Shown: positions 45,944-55,186 of the stretch, one piece after another
How the letters are laid out: each line of letters begins with the position of its first letter
Position numbering within the stretch: position 1 is the stretch's first letter
Notes under the pieces: model-generated
Database searches by the model: none
What the model saw: the letters and a program-made list of their open reading frames with translations, nothing else
Told to the model about the DNA's origin: nothing
Program-made: the position numbers and the translations under genes
Source: Cupriavidus oxalaticus
GTDB taxonomy: Bacteria; Pseudomonadota; Gammaproteobacteria; Burkholderiales; Burkholderiaceae
Length of the DNA: 64,000 bases
Assembly: GCF_004768545.1 (NCBI RefSeq)
Contig: NZ_CP038635.1
Location: forward strand, 3,621,501 to 3,685,500
Direction: 5' to 3'

Positions 45944-47458
45944 ATGGAAACGCTGAACATGCTGATGCACGGCTTTGCCGTCGCGATCACGCCGATCAAC
46001 CTGATGTGGGCGCTGGTGGGCTGCTTCCTGGGCACCGCCATCGGCGTGCTGCCGGGCATCGGCCCCGCGCTGACGGTGGCGATGCTGCTGCCGCTGACCG
46101 CCAAGGTCGAACCCACCGCCGCGCTGATCATGTTCGCCGGCATCTACTACGGCGCGATGTACGGCGGCTCGACCACGTCGATCCTGATGAACACGCCGGG
46201 CGAATCGTCCACCATGGTCACGGCCATGGAAGGCAACCTGATGGCCAAGAACGGCCGCGCCGGCCCGGCGCTGGCGACCGCGGCGATCGGCTCGTTCGTG
46301 GCCGGCACCATCGCCACCGTGATGCTGTCGCTGTTCGCGCCGGTGGCGGCCGACGTGGCGCTGCAGTTCGGCCCGGGCGAGTACTTCATGATCATGCTGC
46401 TGGCCTTCACCACGGTTTCCGCGGTGCTGGGCTCGTCGCTGCTGCGCGGCATGACGGCGCTGTTCCTGGGCCTGGGCATCGGGCTGATCGGCATGGATTC
46501 GCTGTCGGGCCAGACCCGCTACTCGATGAACGTGCAGGAGCTGTATGACGGCATCGACATCGTGGTGGTGGCCGTCGGCCTGTTCGCCGTGGGCGAGGCC
46601 CTGTTCAATGCGTTCTTCCCGCAGCCGGACGGCACCTTCAACAAACTCAGCTCGGTCCACATGAACAAGTCGGACTGGAAGCGTTCGCTGCCGGCGTGGA
46701 TCCGCGGCACGTTTATCGGCTTCCCGTTCGGCCTGATCCCCGCGGGCGGCGCCGAGATCCCGACCTTCCTGTCGTATGCGACCGAGAAGAAGCTGTCGGA
46801 CCACAAGGAAGAGTTCGGCAAGGTCGGTGCGATCGAAGGCGTGGCCGGCCCGGAAGCGGCCAACAACTCGGCCGTGACCGCGACGCTGGCCCCGCTGCTG
46901 ACGCTGGGCATCCCCACCTCGAACACCACCGCGATCCTGCTGGCCGCATTCCAGAACTACAACCTGCAGCCGGGCCCGATGCTGTTCCAGACCTCGGGCG
47001 ACCTGGTGTGGGGCCTGCTGGCGTCGCTGTATATCGGCAACGTCATGCTGCTGGTGCTGAACCTGCCGGCGATCGGCCTGTGGGTGCGCATGCTGCGCGT
47101 GCCGACGCCGCTGCTGTACGGCGGCATCCTGATCTTCGCGGGCCTGGGTGCGTACGGCATCCGCCAGTCGTGGTTCGACCTGCTGTTGCTGTTCGTGGTC
47201 GGCCTGCTCGGCATGGTGATGCGCCGCTTCGACTTCCCGACCGCGCCGGTGATCGTTGGCATGATCCTGGGACCGATGGCGGAGAAGCAGCTGCGCAATG
47301 CGCTGTCGATCGGCCAGGGCGACTGGAGCCTGTTCGTGCGCCAGCCGATCTCGGCCACCATCCTGGCGCTGACCGTGGCGGTGGTGGTGATCCCGCGCCT
47401 GCTGCGCTGGCATGCCGCGCGCGGCTCGGCGCATGCGCAGGCTGACAACGCGGCATGA
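45944..47458 (+). CDS. tctA: Tricarboxylate transport protein TctA
   Basis: 504 residues from ATG 45944, which has an AAGGAG site. It has ten to twelve helices and the family motifs: [19 protein letters not shown] near 30-48 and the matching second-half [15 protein letters not shown]; also [15 protein letters not shown]. It is the main channel subunit, moving the TctC-bound carboxylate inward with sodium or protons. Confidence 0.96.
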   Translation: METLNMLMHGFAVAITPINLMWALVGCFLGTAIGVLPGIGPALTVAMLLPLTAKVEPTAALIMFAGIYYGAMYGGSTTSILMNTPGESSTMVTAMEGNLMAKNGRAGPALATAAIGSFVAGTIATVMLSLFAPVAADVALQFGPGEYFMIMLLAFTTVSAVLGSSLLRGMTALFLGLGIGLIGMDSLSGQTRYSMNVQELYDGIDIVVVAVGLFAVGEALFNAFFPQPDGTFNKLSSVHMNKSDWKRSLPAWIRGTFIGFPFGLIPAGGAEIPTFLSYATEKKLSDHKEEFGKVGAIEGVAGPEAANNSAVTATLAPLLTLGIPTSNTTAILLAAFQNYNLQPGPMLFQTSGDLVWGLLASLYIGNVMLLVLNLPAIGLWVRMLRVPTPLLYGGILIFAGLGAYGIRQSWFDLLLLFVVGLLGMVMRRFDFPTAPVIVGMILGPMAEKQLRNALSIGQGDWSLFVRQPISATILALTVAVVVIPRLLRWHAARGSAHAQADNAA

Positions 47459-47483
47459 TGCGCGTTAGCATGCGGTAGTTTCC

Positions 47484-47520
47484 GGGGCCCGGCGCCATGG
47501 CGTGCGGGCCCTTTGCATTT
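47484..47520 (+). terminator. Hairpin/terminator between tctA and the AbrB gene
   Basis: GGGCCCG / CGGGCCC with an inner palindromic GCGCCATGGCGT, followed by TTTGCATTT. Moderate strength; partial read-through into the next gene is possible. Confidence 0.6.
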
Positions 47521-47572
47521 CCATCCCCTTAAAACAACAAGCGCCGGCGCCTGCGCGCCAGGCTGCTGACCG

Positions 47573-48631
47573 ATGAGTCTCGCCGCCAACCGCTGGCTGT
47601 CCGCGGTGCCCACGCTGGCACTCGGGCTGGCCGCCGCCCTGCTCTGCACCGTCCTGCATACCCCGCTGCCGTGGATGATCGGCCCGCTGCTGGCCGTCGC
47701 CTCGGCACGCATGTGGGGCGCCGACCTGCGCGCGCCGTCGCAGGCGCGCAATGCCGGGCAGTGGGTGATCGGCGCCTCGCTCGGGCTGTATTTCACGCCC
47801 GACGTGGTGGCGCGGCTGGTGGAGTTCCTGCCGTACATCGTCGCCGGTTCGCTGTTCGCGCTGGCGATGGGCGCGGGCGGCGCGCTGATGCTGCGCCGGA
47901 CCACCGGGGTCGCCTTCAAGACCGCCTACTTTTCCACAGCCATCGGCGGCGCTTCCGAGATGGCCAACCTGGCCGAGCGCAACGGCGCGCGCATCGACCA
48001 GGTCGCGGCGGCGCATTCGCTGCGGGTGCTGATGGTGGTGGTGACGGTGCCGGCGATCTTCCAGTACGGCGGCATCCATGGGCTTGACACGTACATCCCC
48101 GGGCCGCGCGTGGTCAGCGCGCCGGGCTTGCTGGCGCTGGTGGCAATCACGCTGGGCGTGGCGCTGCTGGTCAGGCGCCTGAACATGCCCAACCCGTTCG
48201 TGATCGGCACGCTGCTGGCGGCCGCGGTGCTGACGGCATCGGGCATCGAGCTGTCGGCGATCCCGGCCTGGATGAGCCGCGCCGGCCAGCTGCTGATCGG
48301 GGTGTCGCTGGGCGTGCGCTTTTCGCGCGAGTTCCTGCACACCGCGCCGCGCTTCCTGTCGGGCGTGGCGCTGTACACGGTGCTGGCGCTGGTGGTGTCG
48401 GCGCTGTTCGGCTGGGCGCTGGCTGCGCTGTCGGGCGCGCACCCGGCCACCATGATCCTGGCCTCCACGCCCGGCGGCATTGCCGAGATGTGCATCACCG
48501 CCAAGGTGCTGGAGCTGGGCGTGCCGCTGGTGACGGCCTTCCATGTGATCCGGATGGCCTTCGTGGTGCTTGCCACCGGCCCCCTGTATCATTGCCTGAA
48601 GCATCGCGTCGCGCCGGGGGAGACAGCGTAA
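47573..48631 (+). CDS. AbrB-family (AmoA-like duplicated) membrane protein
   Basis: 352 residues with about ten helices in two related halves (PLPWMIGPLLAVASAR in the first and NMPNPFVIGTLLAAAVL in the second), as in the AbrB family once annotated as ammonia monooxygenase. These are putative transporters often found beside Tct operons. LASTPGGIAEMCITAK near the C-terminus is the conserved family motif. Substrate unknown. Confidence 0.9.
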   Translation: MSLAANRWLSAVPTLALGLAAALLCTVLHTPLPWMIGPLLAVASARMWGADLRAPSQARNAGQWVIGASLGLYFTPDVVARLVEFLPYIVAGSLFALAMGAGGALMLRRTTGVAFKTAYFSTAIGGASEMANLAERNGARIDQVAAAHSLRVLMVVVTVPAIFQYGGIHGLDTYIPGPRVVSAPGLLALVAITLGVALLVRRLNMPNPFVIGTLLAAAVLTASGIELSAIPAWMSRAGQLLIGVSLGVRFSREFLHTAPRFLSGVALYTVLALVVSALFGWALAALSGAHPATMILASTPGGIAEMCITAKVLELGVPLVTAFHVIRMAFVVLATGPLYHCLKHRVAPGETA

Positions 48632-48667
48632 GGTCGGCCACGGTCGGCCACGGGTGCGGCCAGGAAC

Positions 48668-49114
48668 ATGGATACAAGAACGAGGACCGCCATGTCTGAA
48701 GCATCACCGCAACTTGCCCTTGCCGACATCGACGCCACGCTGGAGCGCGTGCTGGCGCCGTGGGTGCGCCAGCTCGGCCTGCGGGCCGAAGCCGTCGATG
48801 CAAAAGGCGTAACGCTGCGCCTGCCTTTCAACGAATCATTTCGCCACGCGGGTGGCGTGGTCTGCGGCCAGGTGCTGATGTCGGCGGCCGATACCGCCAT
48901 GATCGTTGCCGTCGCGAGTGCGCTCGGCGGCTTCCGCCCGATGACCACGGTCTCGCTCACCACCAACTTCATGCGTCCCGTGATCGACGGCGACGTGCTG
49001 GTGCGCGCCAACGTGCTGCGCCTGGGCAAGACCGTGGTGTTCGGCGAGATCGAGCTGACCGGCACCGACGGCAAGCTCGCGGTGCAGGCCACCACCACCT
49101 ACGCGCTGCTCTGA
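48668..49114 (+). CDS. PaaI-type hotdog thioesterase
   Basis: 148 residues (M9, at 48692, is an alternative start). A single hotdog domain has RHAGGVVCGQVLMSAADTAM, the PaaI-like HxG region with catalytic Asp, and TVSLTTNFMRP. It should hydrolyse acyl- or aryl-CoA thioesters. Its stop overlaps the start of the patatin gene (TGATG), so the two are translationally coupled. Confidence 0.9.
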   Translation: MDTRTRTAMSEASPQLALADIDATLERVLAPWVRQLGLRAEAVDAKGVTLRLPFNESFRHAGGVVCGQVLMSAADTAMIVAVASALGGFRPMTTVSLTTNFMRPVIDGDVLVRANVLRLGKTVVFGEIELTGTDGKLAVQATTTYALL

Positions 49115-50031
49115 TGCCAGCCAGCGCGGGCACCAGTCCCGCCCATCCCGCCAATCCCTTCGACCAGGTCGTCTTTGCCGGCGGCGGCAACCGCTGCTGG
49201 TGGCAGGCGGGCTGGTGGGACATGGTCGCGCCCGAACTGCAGCTGCGTCCGCGGGTGATCGCGGCCATCTCGGCCGGCGCGGCCACCGCGTGCATGGTCT
49301 ATGCGCATGACTCGCACCAGACCATGGATTACTACCGCGAGGTGCTGTCCAACAACCGCCGCAATGCCTACTGGGGCAACCTGCTGCGCAACGAGCGCGT
49401 GTTTCCCCACTACGGTATCTACCGCACCGCGCTGCTGACGATCTTTGCCGACGGCCGCCTGGCGCAGCTTCTACAGGCGCCCGAGATCCGCATCGGCGTG
49501 GCGCATATCCCGCGCTGGAGCGGTCCGCGGCTGGCGGTGGCCGCAGGCCTGCTGGCCTACAACATCGACAAGCATGTGCTCAAGACGCTGCACCCGCGGC
49601 TGGGGCGCAAGCTTGGCTTCCGGCCCGAGTTCGTGCGCGCGCAGGACTGCGCCTCGCCTGAGCAGCTGGCCGACCTGCTGCTGCAGTCGGCGTCGACGCC
49701 GCCGTTCACGCCGGTGCTGCGCCGCGACGGCCGGCCGGTGCTCGACGGCGGCCTTGTGGATAACGTACCGGTCGATGCGCTCGACACCGCGCCGGGCAAT
49801 GTGCTGGTGCTGGTGACGCGGCTCTATCCGCGCCCGCGCCGTTTCGTCATCGAGCAAGGCGGCCAGCGCCGCCTGTACCTGCAGCCCTCGGAGCGCGTGC
49901 CGATCTCGAGCTGGGACTACACCCGGCCCGATGCCATGACGCACGCCTACGAACTCGGCCGCCGCGACGGGGAAACTTTCCTGCGCGAGTGGCCGTCGAT
50001 CCTGAATACCGAACTGCGGCCGGCCGCCTAG
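49114..50031 (+). CDS. Patatin-like phospholipase with variant nucleophile box
   Basis: 305 residues. The oxyanion loop is GGGNRCWWQAG (23-33). The nucleophile elbow reads AISAG (Ser53) rather than GxSxG. The catalytic Asp is in LDGGLVDNVPVD (about 210). The family cleaves acyl esters of phospholipids or other lipids. There is no signal peptide. It overlaps the thioesterase gene and lies 66 bp before the reductase gene, suggesting a lipid/acyl turnover unit. The changed first residue of the elbow is tolerated in some relatives. Confidence 0.85.
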   Translation: MPASAGTSPAHPANPFDQVVFAGGGNRCWWQAGWWDMVAPELQLRPRVIAAISAGAATACMVYAHDSHQTMDYYREVLSNNRRNAYWGNLLRNERVFPHYGIYRTALLTIFADGRLAQLLQAPEIRIGVAHIPRWSGPRLAVAAGLLAYNIDKHVLKTLHPRLGRKLGFRPEFVRAQDCASPEQLADLLLQSASTPPFTPVLRRDGRPVLDGGLVDNVPVDALDTAPGNVLVLVTRLYPRPRRFVIEQGGQRRLYLQPSERVPISSWDYTRPDAMTHAYELGRRDGETFLREWPSILNTELRPAA

Positions 50032-50097
50032 CTTCGTGTTGTGGCACCGGCCCGATCGATTGTCGATGCGGCCCGCGTGCCGCGACAGGAGGCATGG

Positions 50098-51579
50098 ATG
50101 ACCGAGCGCAAGACAACCCCCACCGCAACGCAGGGGACCAACGAACCGAGGCGTGCCCGCCAGGTCAGCGCTGCGCCACCCGTCGAGCGCGTCCCGCGCG
50201 CCCGCGGCCAGGGAGGCAAGCGCCGCAACGGCAAGGCGCGCGACGCCGACCTGGTGGTGATCGGCGGCGGCTCCGGCGGCGTGGCCTGCGCGCGGCGCGC
50301 GGCGGCGCACGGTGCGCGCGTTATCCTGGTCGAGCGCGATGCCATCGGCGGCACCTGCGTCAACCGCGGCTGCGTACCGAAGAAGATGCTGTCGTATGGC
50401 GCCTCGTGGGCAGCGATCCTGTCGGGCTGCCTGTCGCACACCGGCGGGCACGAGGACTGGCGCGACGCGATCGTGCGCGTCAATGCCGAGGTGGCGCGGC
50501 TGAACGCGGGCTACACCCAGCGCCTGCATGAATCCGGCGTGGAGATACTGCGTGGCGACGCGCGCGTCACCGCGCCCGATGAAGTCCGCGTCGGCGACGA
50601 GACCATCCATGCGCGCCGCATCCTGATCGCCACCGGCGCGCGCCCGCGCCCGCTGGACGTGCCCGGCGGCGAACTGGCGGCCAGCTCCGACGATGTCTTT
50701 ACCTGGCAGACCGTGCCCGCCTCGGTCGCGGTGATCGGCGGCGGCTATATCGGCGTGGAGCTGGCATCGATCCTGTCGCGCTATGGCGTCAAGGTCGACC
50801 TGATCGTCGCCGGCGACCGGCTGCTGCGGCATTTCGACCATGAGATCGGCGCTGCGCTGGCCGAGGCGCTGACGGCGCGCGGCGTGCGCCTGCATCTGAA
50901 TGCCGAAGTCCACCTGCTCAGCCAGGCCAATGGCGCGGTGGAAGTCTGCTACCGCCCCACCGACCGCCCCGGCCAGACCGAGGCCGTGCGCGCGCAGGCC
51001 GCGCTGGCGGCGATCGGGCGCATCTCCAATGTGCAGGGGCTGGGGCTGGAAGAACTCGGCCTGGCCTTTGGCGACAAGGGCGGCATCCATGTCGACAAGC
51101 AGTACCGCAGCAGCGTGCGCAAGATCTATGCGGTCGGCGATGCCACCGACGGCTTGCACCTGACGCCGGTGGCGACCGCGCAGGGCCGCTGGCTGGCCGA
51201 CCGGCTGTATGGCCGGCGCGGCGAGCGTGCCGACTTCGATTTCGTGCCCACCGCGGTGTTCAGCGAACCGGCCATCGGCGCAGTCGGCATGACCGAGGCG
51301 CAGGCGATTGCCGATGCCGGCAAGCCCGAGCGCATCCGCACCGTGGTCAAGCGCTTTGTCTCGCTGGAGAACCGCTTCGGCGGCACGGCGTACCAGAGCG
51401 TGTTCAAGCTGGTGCTGAACGCGCGCAGCGGGCGCGTGCTGGGGGTGCACCTGATGGACAACGCCGCGCCGGAGATCGTGCAGGCGCTGGCGGTGGCGCT
51501 GCGCCTGGGCGTGCGTGAATCGCACCTGCAGACCACGGTGCAGCTGCATCCGACGGTGGCGGAGGAGTTGTTCGGCTGA
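50098..51579 (+). CDS. gor: Glutathione-reductase-like flavoprotein with basic N-terminal extension
   Basis: 493 residues from ATG 50098, which has a perfect AGGAGG site. After about 48 basic, Pro-rich residues come the FAD motif VVIGGGSGGVACARRAA, the redox disulfide GGTCVNRGCVPKK, the NAD(P) motif VIGGGYIGVELAS, the second FAD motif YAVGDATDG, and the C-terminal base HPTVAEE. The order and the CVNRGC spacing are those of glutathione reductase. The NADP-selecting arginines after the GxGxxG strand (usually RxxxxLR) are not obvious here (VAGDRLLR), so cofactor choice is uncertain. The extension is unusual. Confidence 0.85.
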   Translation: MTERKTTPTATQGTNEPRRARQVSAAPPVERVPRARGQGGKRRNGKARDADLVVIGGGSGGVACARRAAAHGARVILVERDAIGGTCVNRGCVPKKMLSYGASWAAILSGCLSHTGGHEDWRDAIVRVNAEVARLNAGYTQRLHESGVEILRGDARVTAPDEVRVGDETIHARRILIATGARPRPLDVPGGELAASSDDVFTWQTVPASVAVIGGGYIGVELASILSRYGVKVDLIVAGDRLLRHFDHEIGAALAEALTARGVRLHLNAEVHLLSQANGAVEVCYRPTDRPGQTEAVRAQAALAAIGRISNVQGLGLEELGLAFGDKGGIHVDKQYRSSVRKIYAVGDATDGLHLTPVATAQGRWLADRLYGRRGERADFDFVPTAVFSEPAIGAVGMTEAQAIADAGKPERIRTVVKRFVSLENRFGGTAYQSVFKLVLNARSGRVLGVHLMDNAAPEIVQALAVALRLGVRESHLQTTVQLHPTVAEELFG

Positions 51580-51602
51580 GCGCTATTGAGCGCTACTCGG
51601 GT

Positions 51603-53093
51603 TCAATCACCGACCGGCAGCTTCAGCACGGCGCGCACGCCAACGCCCTGCGCGCCGTCGCCCAGCTCCACCGTGCCGCCGAAGCGCGACGCCATCTCGC
51701 GCGAGATCGCCAGCCCGAGCCCCGAGCCGGGCTCGGCGTTGCCCACGCGGCGGTAGAAGCGCGCGAAGACCTTCTCGCGCTCTTCGGCCGGGATGCCCGG
51801 CCCGTCGTCTTCCACGACCAGGCAGGCCGTTTCGTCGTTGCGGCTTGCCGACAAGGTGATCCGGCTGCCGCGCGGCGAGTACTGGATCGCGTTGTGCACC
51901 AGGTTGGCCAGCGCCTCGCGCAGCAGGGCGGGATCGGCGCGCACCGGCAGCTTCAGCCCCGGCACCGGCTCCCAGCCGAAGTCCTGCTGCTTGCCGCGCG
52001 CCAGCGGCAGGTAGTCGAGCGCCACCTGCTCGGCCACGGCGACGGCGTCGATGATGTCGATGGCGTCGCTGGCCTCGCCCGGCTGTGCATTCTCGCCATG
52101 GTGCTGGCGTACCCGCGCCAGCGCCAGCAGCTGGTTGGTCAGCCGCGCGGCCTGCTCCAGCTGCGTGACGATGCCGCCCACGGCCTCGCCCGCGGCGCGG
52201 CGCGCGGCTTCCGGATCGGGGTCGCGCAGCTGGCGCTGGGCGTATTCGGCCTGCGTCTTCAGGATTGCCAGCGGCGTGCGCAGCTGGTGCGCGGCATCGG
52301 CGATGAACTGCGCCTGCGCCTGCGCCATTGCCGCCGAGCGCGACACGTGCAGGTTGACCGCGTCGACCAGCGGCCGCACCTCGGACGGCACGCGCTCGAA
52401 GGACAGCGGCGCGAGGTCGTCGGGCGAGCGCGCCTCGACGTCGTCGCGCACGCGCTTGAGCGGGCGCAGCACGTAAGTGACGCCGCCCACCAGGATCGCG
52501 GCGCTCAGCAGGATCAGCATCAGGTCGCGCGCCAGCGCGCTGCGCCACACCGTGGCGATCAGCGCGCTGCGCGGCTCGGCGGTCTCGGCAACCTGGATGA
52601 TCACGCGCATGCGCGCATCGGGCCGGTACACGGGGCGCGCCATCACGCCGATGCGCACCGCTTCGCCCAGGTACTCGGTATCGTAGAAGCGCGGCTGGTT
52701 GTTGACGAGGTTGCCGGCGGGCAGCGGCAGGTCGTCGTAGCCGGTGATGGTCTCCACCTTGCCGGCGCGCTCCAGCGACACGCGGTAGTACACATGGGTC
52801 TGCGCCGCGCTCTCGAACATTTCCATGGCGGCGTCGGGCAGCGTGAGCTGGACGCTTTCGCCGGCCATGCCGATGGCGTTGTCGATGGTGCGGATCGAGC
52901 CGTACAGCGAGCGGTCGTAGGCCCGGTTGGCGGCGTCGCGCAGCGTGCCGTAGCTGAGCCAGGTGTCGATCGCCATCATCGCCGCCAGCGCCGGCACCAG
53001 CAGCAACAGCAGCTGGCGGCGCAGGCTGCCGCGCCGCCACAGCAGTATGGGATGGCGCGGACCCATGCGCATATTCCCTGCCATCCAGCGCAT
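51603..53093 (-). CDS. tctE: TctE-type sensor histidine kinase
   Basis: 496 residues from ATG 53093. Helix 1 is at about 25-45, with a periplasmic domain of about 130 residues, helix 2 at about 190-210, HAMP-like linker, the phospho-His box FIADAAHQLRTPLAILK, and HATPase_c (NLVHNAIQYS, DDGPGIP, GSGLGLAI). The TctE/QseC group. It begins one base after the tctD stop. It probably senses the tricarboxylate handled by tctCBA. Confidence 0.92.
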   Translation of the reverse strand: MRWMAGNMRMGPRHPILLWRRGSLRRQLLLLLVPALAAMMAIDTWLSYGTLRDAANRAYDRSLYGSIRTIDNAIGMAGESVQLTLPDAAMEMFESAAQTHVYYRVSLERAGKVETITGYDDLPLPAGNLVNNQPRFYDTEYLGEAVRIGVMARPVYRPDARMRVIIQVAETAEPRSALIATVWRSALARDLMLILLSAAILVGGVTYVLRPLKRVRDDVEARSPDDLAPLSFERVPSEVRPLVDAVNLHVSRSAAMAQAQAQFIADAAHQLRTPLAILKTQAEYAQRQLRDPDPEAARRAAGEAVGGIVTQLEQAARLTNQLLALARVRQHHGENAQPGEASDAIDIIDAVAVAEQVALDYLPLARGKQQDFGWEPVPGLKLPVRADPALLREALANLVHNAIQYSPRGSRITLSASRNDETACLVVEDDGPGIPAEEREKVFARFYRRVGNAEPGSGLGLAISREMASRFGGTVELGDGAQGVGVRAVLKLPVGD

Positions 53094-53094
53094 G

Positions 53095-53769
53095 TCAGCG
53101 CCCGGCCTCGGGCTCCAGCAGGTAGCCGAAGCCGCGCAGCGTGACGATGGTGACGCCGTGCCCGGCCAGCTTTTTGCGCAGCCGGTAGACCAGCACTTCG
53201 ATCGCGTCGGGGGAGACGTCGGCGTCGAGCGAGAACACCTTGTCGAGCAGCTGCGCCTTGGTCAGCGGCTGGCCGCTGCGCGCCAGCAGCGCGCCCAGCA
53301 GCGTCGATTCGCGCGGCGTCAGCGCCAGCGGCTGGCCATCGAGCGTAAAGCTGCGCGTCTCGCCGTCGAACACCAGCGTGCCGCATTGCAGGCGCGGGTG
53401 CGCGCGGCCGCGGCTGCGGCGGATCAGCGCCAGCAGCCGCGCTTCCAGCTCGGCGATGGCGAAGGGCTTGGGCAGGTAGTCGTCGGCGCCGAGGTTGAGG
53501 CCGCGCACGCGTTCGTCGAGCGTGTCCTGCGCGGTCAGGATCAGCACCGGGGTGCGGTCGTCGCGCCCGCGCATCGACTTGAGCACGGCCAGCCCGTCCT
53601 TGCCGGGCAGGCGCAGGTCGAGCACGACCGCGTCGTATTCCTCGGCCTGCAGCCGTGCCTCGGCCTGCAGGCCGTCGGCGACGTGCTCGATCACGAAGCC
53701 GCCCTGCTCCAGTGCGCGGGCGACCCAGCGTGCCAGTTCGACTTCATCCTCCACCAGCAGGATGCGCAT
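53095..53769 (-). CDS. tctD: TctD-type (OmpR family) response regulator
   Basis: 224 residues from ATG 53769, which has a GAGGAGGAG site. A receiver domain has EDE at 7-9, phospho-acceptor Asp in VVLDLRLPG (51), Thr in LTAQD and Lys in LPKPFA; the winged helix of OmpR type is at about 128-222 (LTPRESTLLGALLARSG, VYRLRKKL). In Salmonella TctD activates tctCBA; here the candidate site is at 43934-43954. tctDE lies about 6 kb from tctCBA, on the other strand. Confidence 0.93.
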   Translation of the reverse strand: MRILLVEDEVELARWVARALEQGGFVIEHVADGLQAEARLQAEEYDAVVLDLRLPGKDGLAVLKSMRGRDDRTPVLILTAQDTLDERVRGLNLGADDYLPKPFAIAELEARLLALIRRSRGRAHPRLQCGTLVFDGETRSFTLDGQPLALTPRESTLLGALLARSGQPLTKAQLLDKVFSLDADVSPDAIEVLVYRLRKKLAGHGVTIVTLRGFGYLLEPEAGR

Positions 53770-53838
53770 GCCGGTTCTCCTCCTCTGCCGGTTCTTGCAT
53801 GGCGGCCCCGGCGCTATGGTGCGCCGGCCGCGGGCGCC

Positions 53839-53844
53839 TATAAT
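53839..53844 (+). promoter_or_regulatory. Possible -10 hexamer (TATAAT) of the binding-protein gene
   Basis: TATAAT in the 169-bp gap divergent from tctD, about 95 bp before the ATG at 53939. The -35 region is not recognisable. Confidence 0.4.
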
Positions 53845-53938
53845 AACCCCGCCCCGCCTGTCCCGGCGCGCCTGCTGCAGGGCCGCCCTCCAGTTCCCGA
53901 TCACCGTGTCCAAGCGTCCGCCCCAGCAGTCCGCTTCC

Positions 53939-55147
53939 ATGCCGCCCGCGGCGCATGGGTCGCCCGCCCTTCCCGCATCACGTCACGCATCACACCCGTC
54001 ACCCGCCTCACCGCAGCGCCGCCGGCTGGCCGGTGCCGCGCTGCTTGCCGGGACTTCGCTGTCATTGCCGCTGCAGGCCCAGTCCATGCTGCCGGCGCCG
54101 CCGCCGGGCTATCCGTCGGGGTATGACGCCACCATCGCCCGCGCGCTGCGCGAAGGCGAGGTGGTGGTCTATGCCTCGACCGACCTGGAAGTGGCGCAGC
54201 CGCTGATCACGGCGTTCGAGACGCGCTATCCCGGCATCCGGGTGCGCTATGAAGACCTGAACACCGTCGACCTGAACCAGCGCTTCCTCGCCGAAACCGC
54301 CGCGCTGGGCAGCGGCCGCCCGGCGCCGGGCGCGCGCTATGCCGACGTGCTGTGGAGCACCGCCATGGACCTGCAGATCAAGCTGGTCAACGACGGCAAC
54401 GCGCAGCGCTACGCCTCGCCGGAGCGCGCCGGCCTGCCCGGCTGGGCGGTTTGGCGCGACGAGGCCTGGGGCACCACCTTCGAGCCCGCGGTGATCGTCT
54501 ACAACCGCCACCACTTCGCCGGCATGCGCGCGCCGCGCAGCCGCACCGGGCTGGCGCGGCTGCTGCAGGAGAACGCGCCGCGCTGGCGCGGCAAGGTGGT
54601 GACGTATGACGTGGAGCGCTCCGGCGTGGGCTACCTGCTGGCGCAGCAGGACGCGCGCATGGGCAGCGAGTTCTGGTACCTGGCGCAGGCGCTGGGGCGC
54701 GCCGGGGTGCAGCTGTCGTCGTCGACCGCGGAGATGGTCGAGCGCATCGCCAGCGGCGAGCTGGTGATGGGGTACAACCTGCTGGGTTCCTACGCGCTGT
54801 CGCTGATGGAGCGCGGCGCGGCGATCGACGTGATCGCGCCGCGCGACTACACGCTGGTGATGTCGCGGGTGGCGTTTATCGCCAGGCGCGCGCCGCGGCC
54901 CAATGCGGCGCGGCTGTGGCTGGATTTCCTGCTGTCGCGCGAGGGCCAGGCGCTGCTGGCCAAGTCGACCACGCAGCTCTATACCATCCGCACCGATACC
55001 GACAGCGTGCACACCGCCGCGGCGCTGTCGGAGCGCCTGGGCTACGCGCTCAAGCCGATCAGCGTGGGGCCGGGCCTGCTGGCCGCGCAGGACACCCTGC
55101 GCAAGCGCGCCTTCCTGGCGCGCTGGCACGAAGCGGTGCGCGGCTAG
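53939..55147 (+). CDS. ABC transporter substrate-binding protein (iron/thiamine-type)
   Basis: 402 residues from ATG 53939; GTG 53906 would add eleven. A Tat-like signal (PQRRRLAGAALLAG...LPLQAQ) is followed by a type II periplasmic binding fold: EGEVVVYASTDLEVAQPLITAFETRYPGI, given here only for its VVYASTD-x-FE-x-YPGI core, then ADVLWS and later MGYNLLGSYAL. It resembles Fbp/AfuA-type receptors. It has no permease or ATPase gene beside it but is divergent from tctDE, so it may serve as a co-sensor or be controlled by TctD. Confidence 0.82.
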   Translation: MPPAAHGSPALPASRHASHPSPASPQRRRLAGAALLAGTSLSLPLQAQSMLPAPPPGYPSGYDATIARALREGEVVVYASTDLEVAQPLITAFETRYPGIRVRYEDLNTVDLNQRFLAETAALGSGRPAPGARYADVLWSTAMDLQIKLVNDGNAQRYASPERAGLPGWAVWRDEAWGTTFEPAVIVYNRHHFAGMRAPRSRTGLARLLQENAPRWRGKVVTYDVERSGVGYLLAQQDARMGSEFWYLAQALGRAGVQLSSSTAEMVERIASGELVMGYNLLGSYALSLMERGAAIDVIAPRDYTLVMSRVAFIARRAPRPNAARLWLDFLLSREGQALLAKSTTQLYTIRTDTDSVHTAAALSERLGYALKPISVGPGLLAAQDTLRKRAFLARWHEAVRG

Positions 55148-55186
55148 CACCCAGGCCGGTTTCGGGGAGCCAGGGGAGTCAGGAGA

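Noticed and set aside
49471..51549. A 692-codon minus-strand open frame over the patatin and reductase genes
   Set aside because: Antisense to two genes with intact catalytic motifs and good ribosome sites.
43811..51590. A 14-base sequence TGAGCGCTATTGAG shared after the chaN-like and gor-like genes
   Set aside because: Matches of this length are expected by chance in a 64-kb window and no palindrome is involved.
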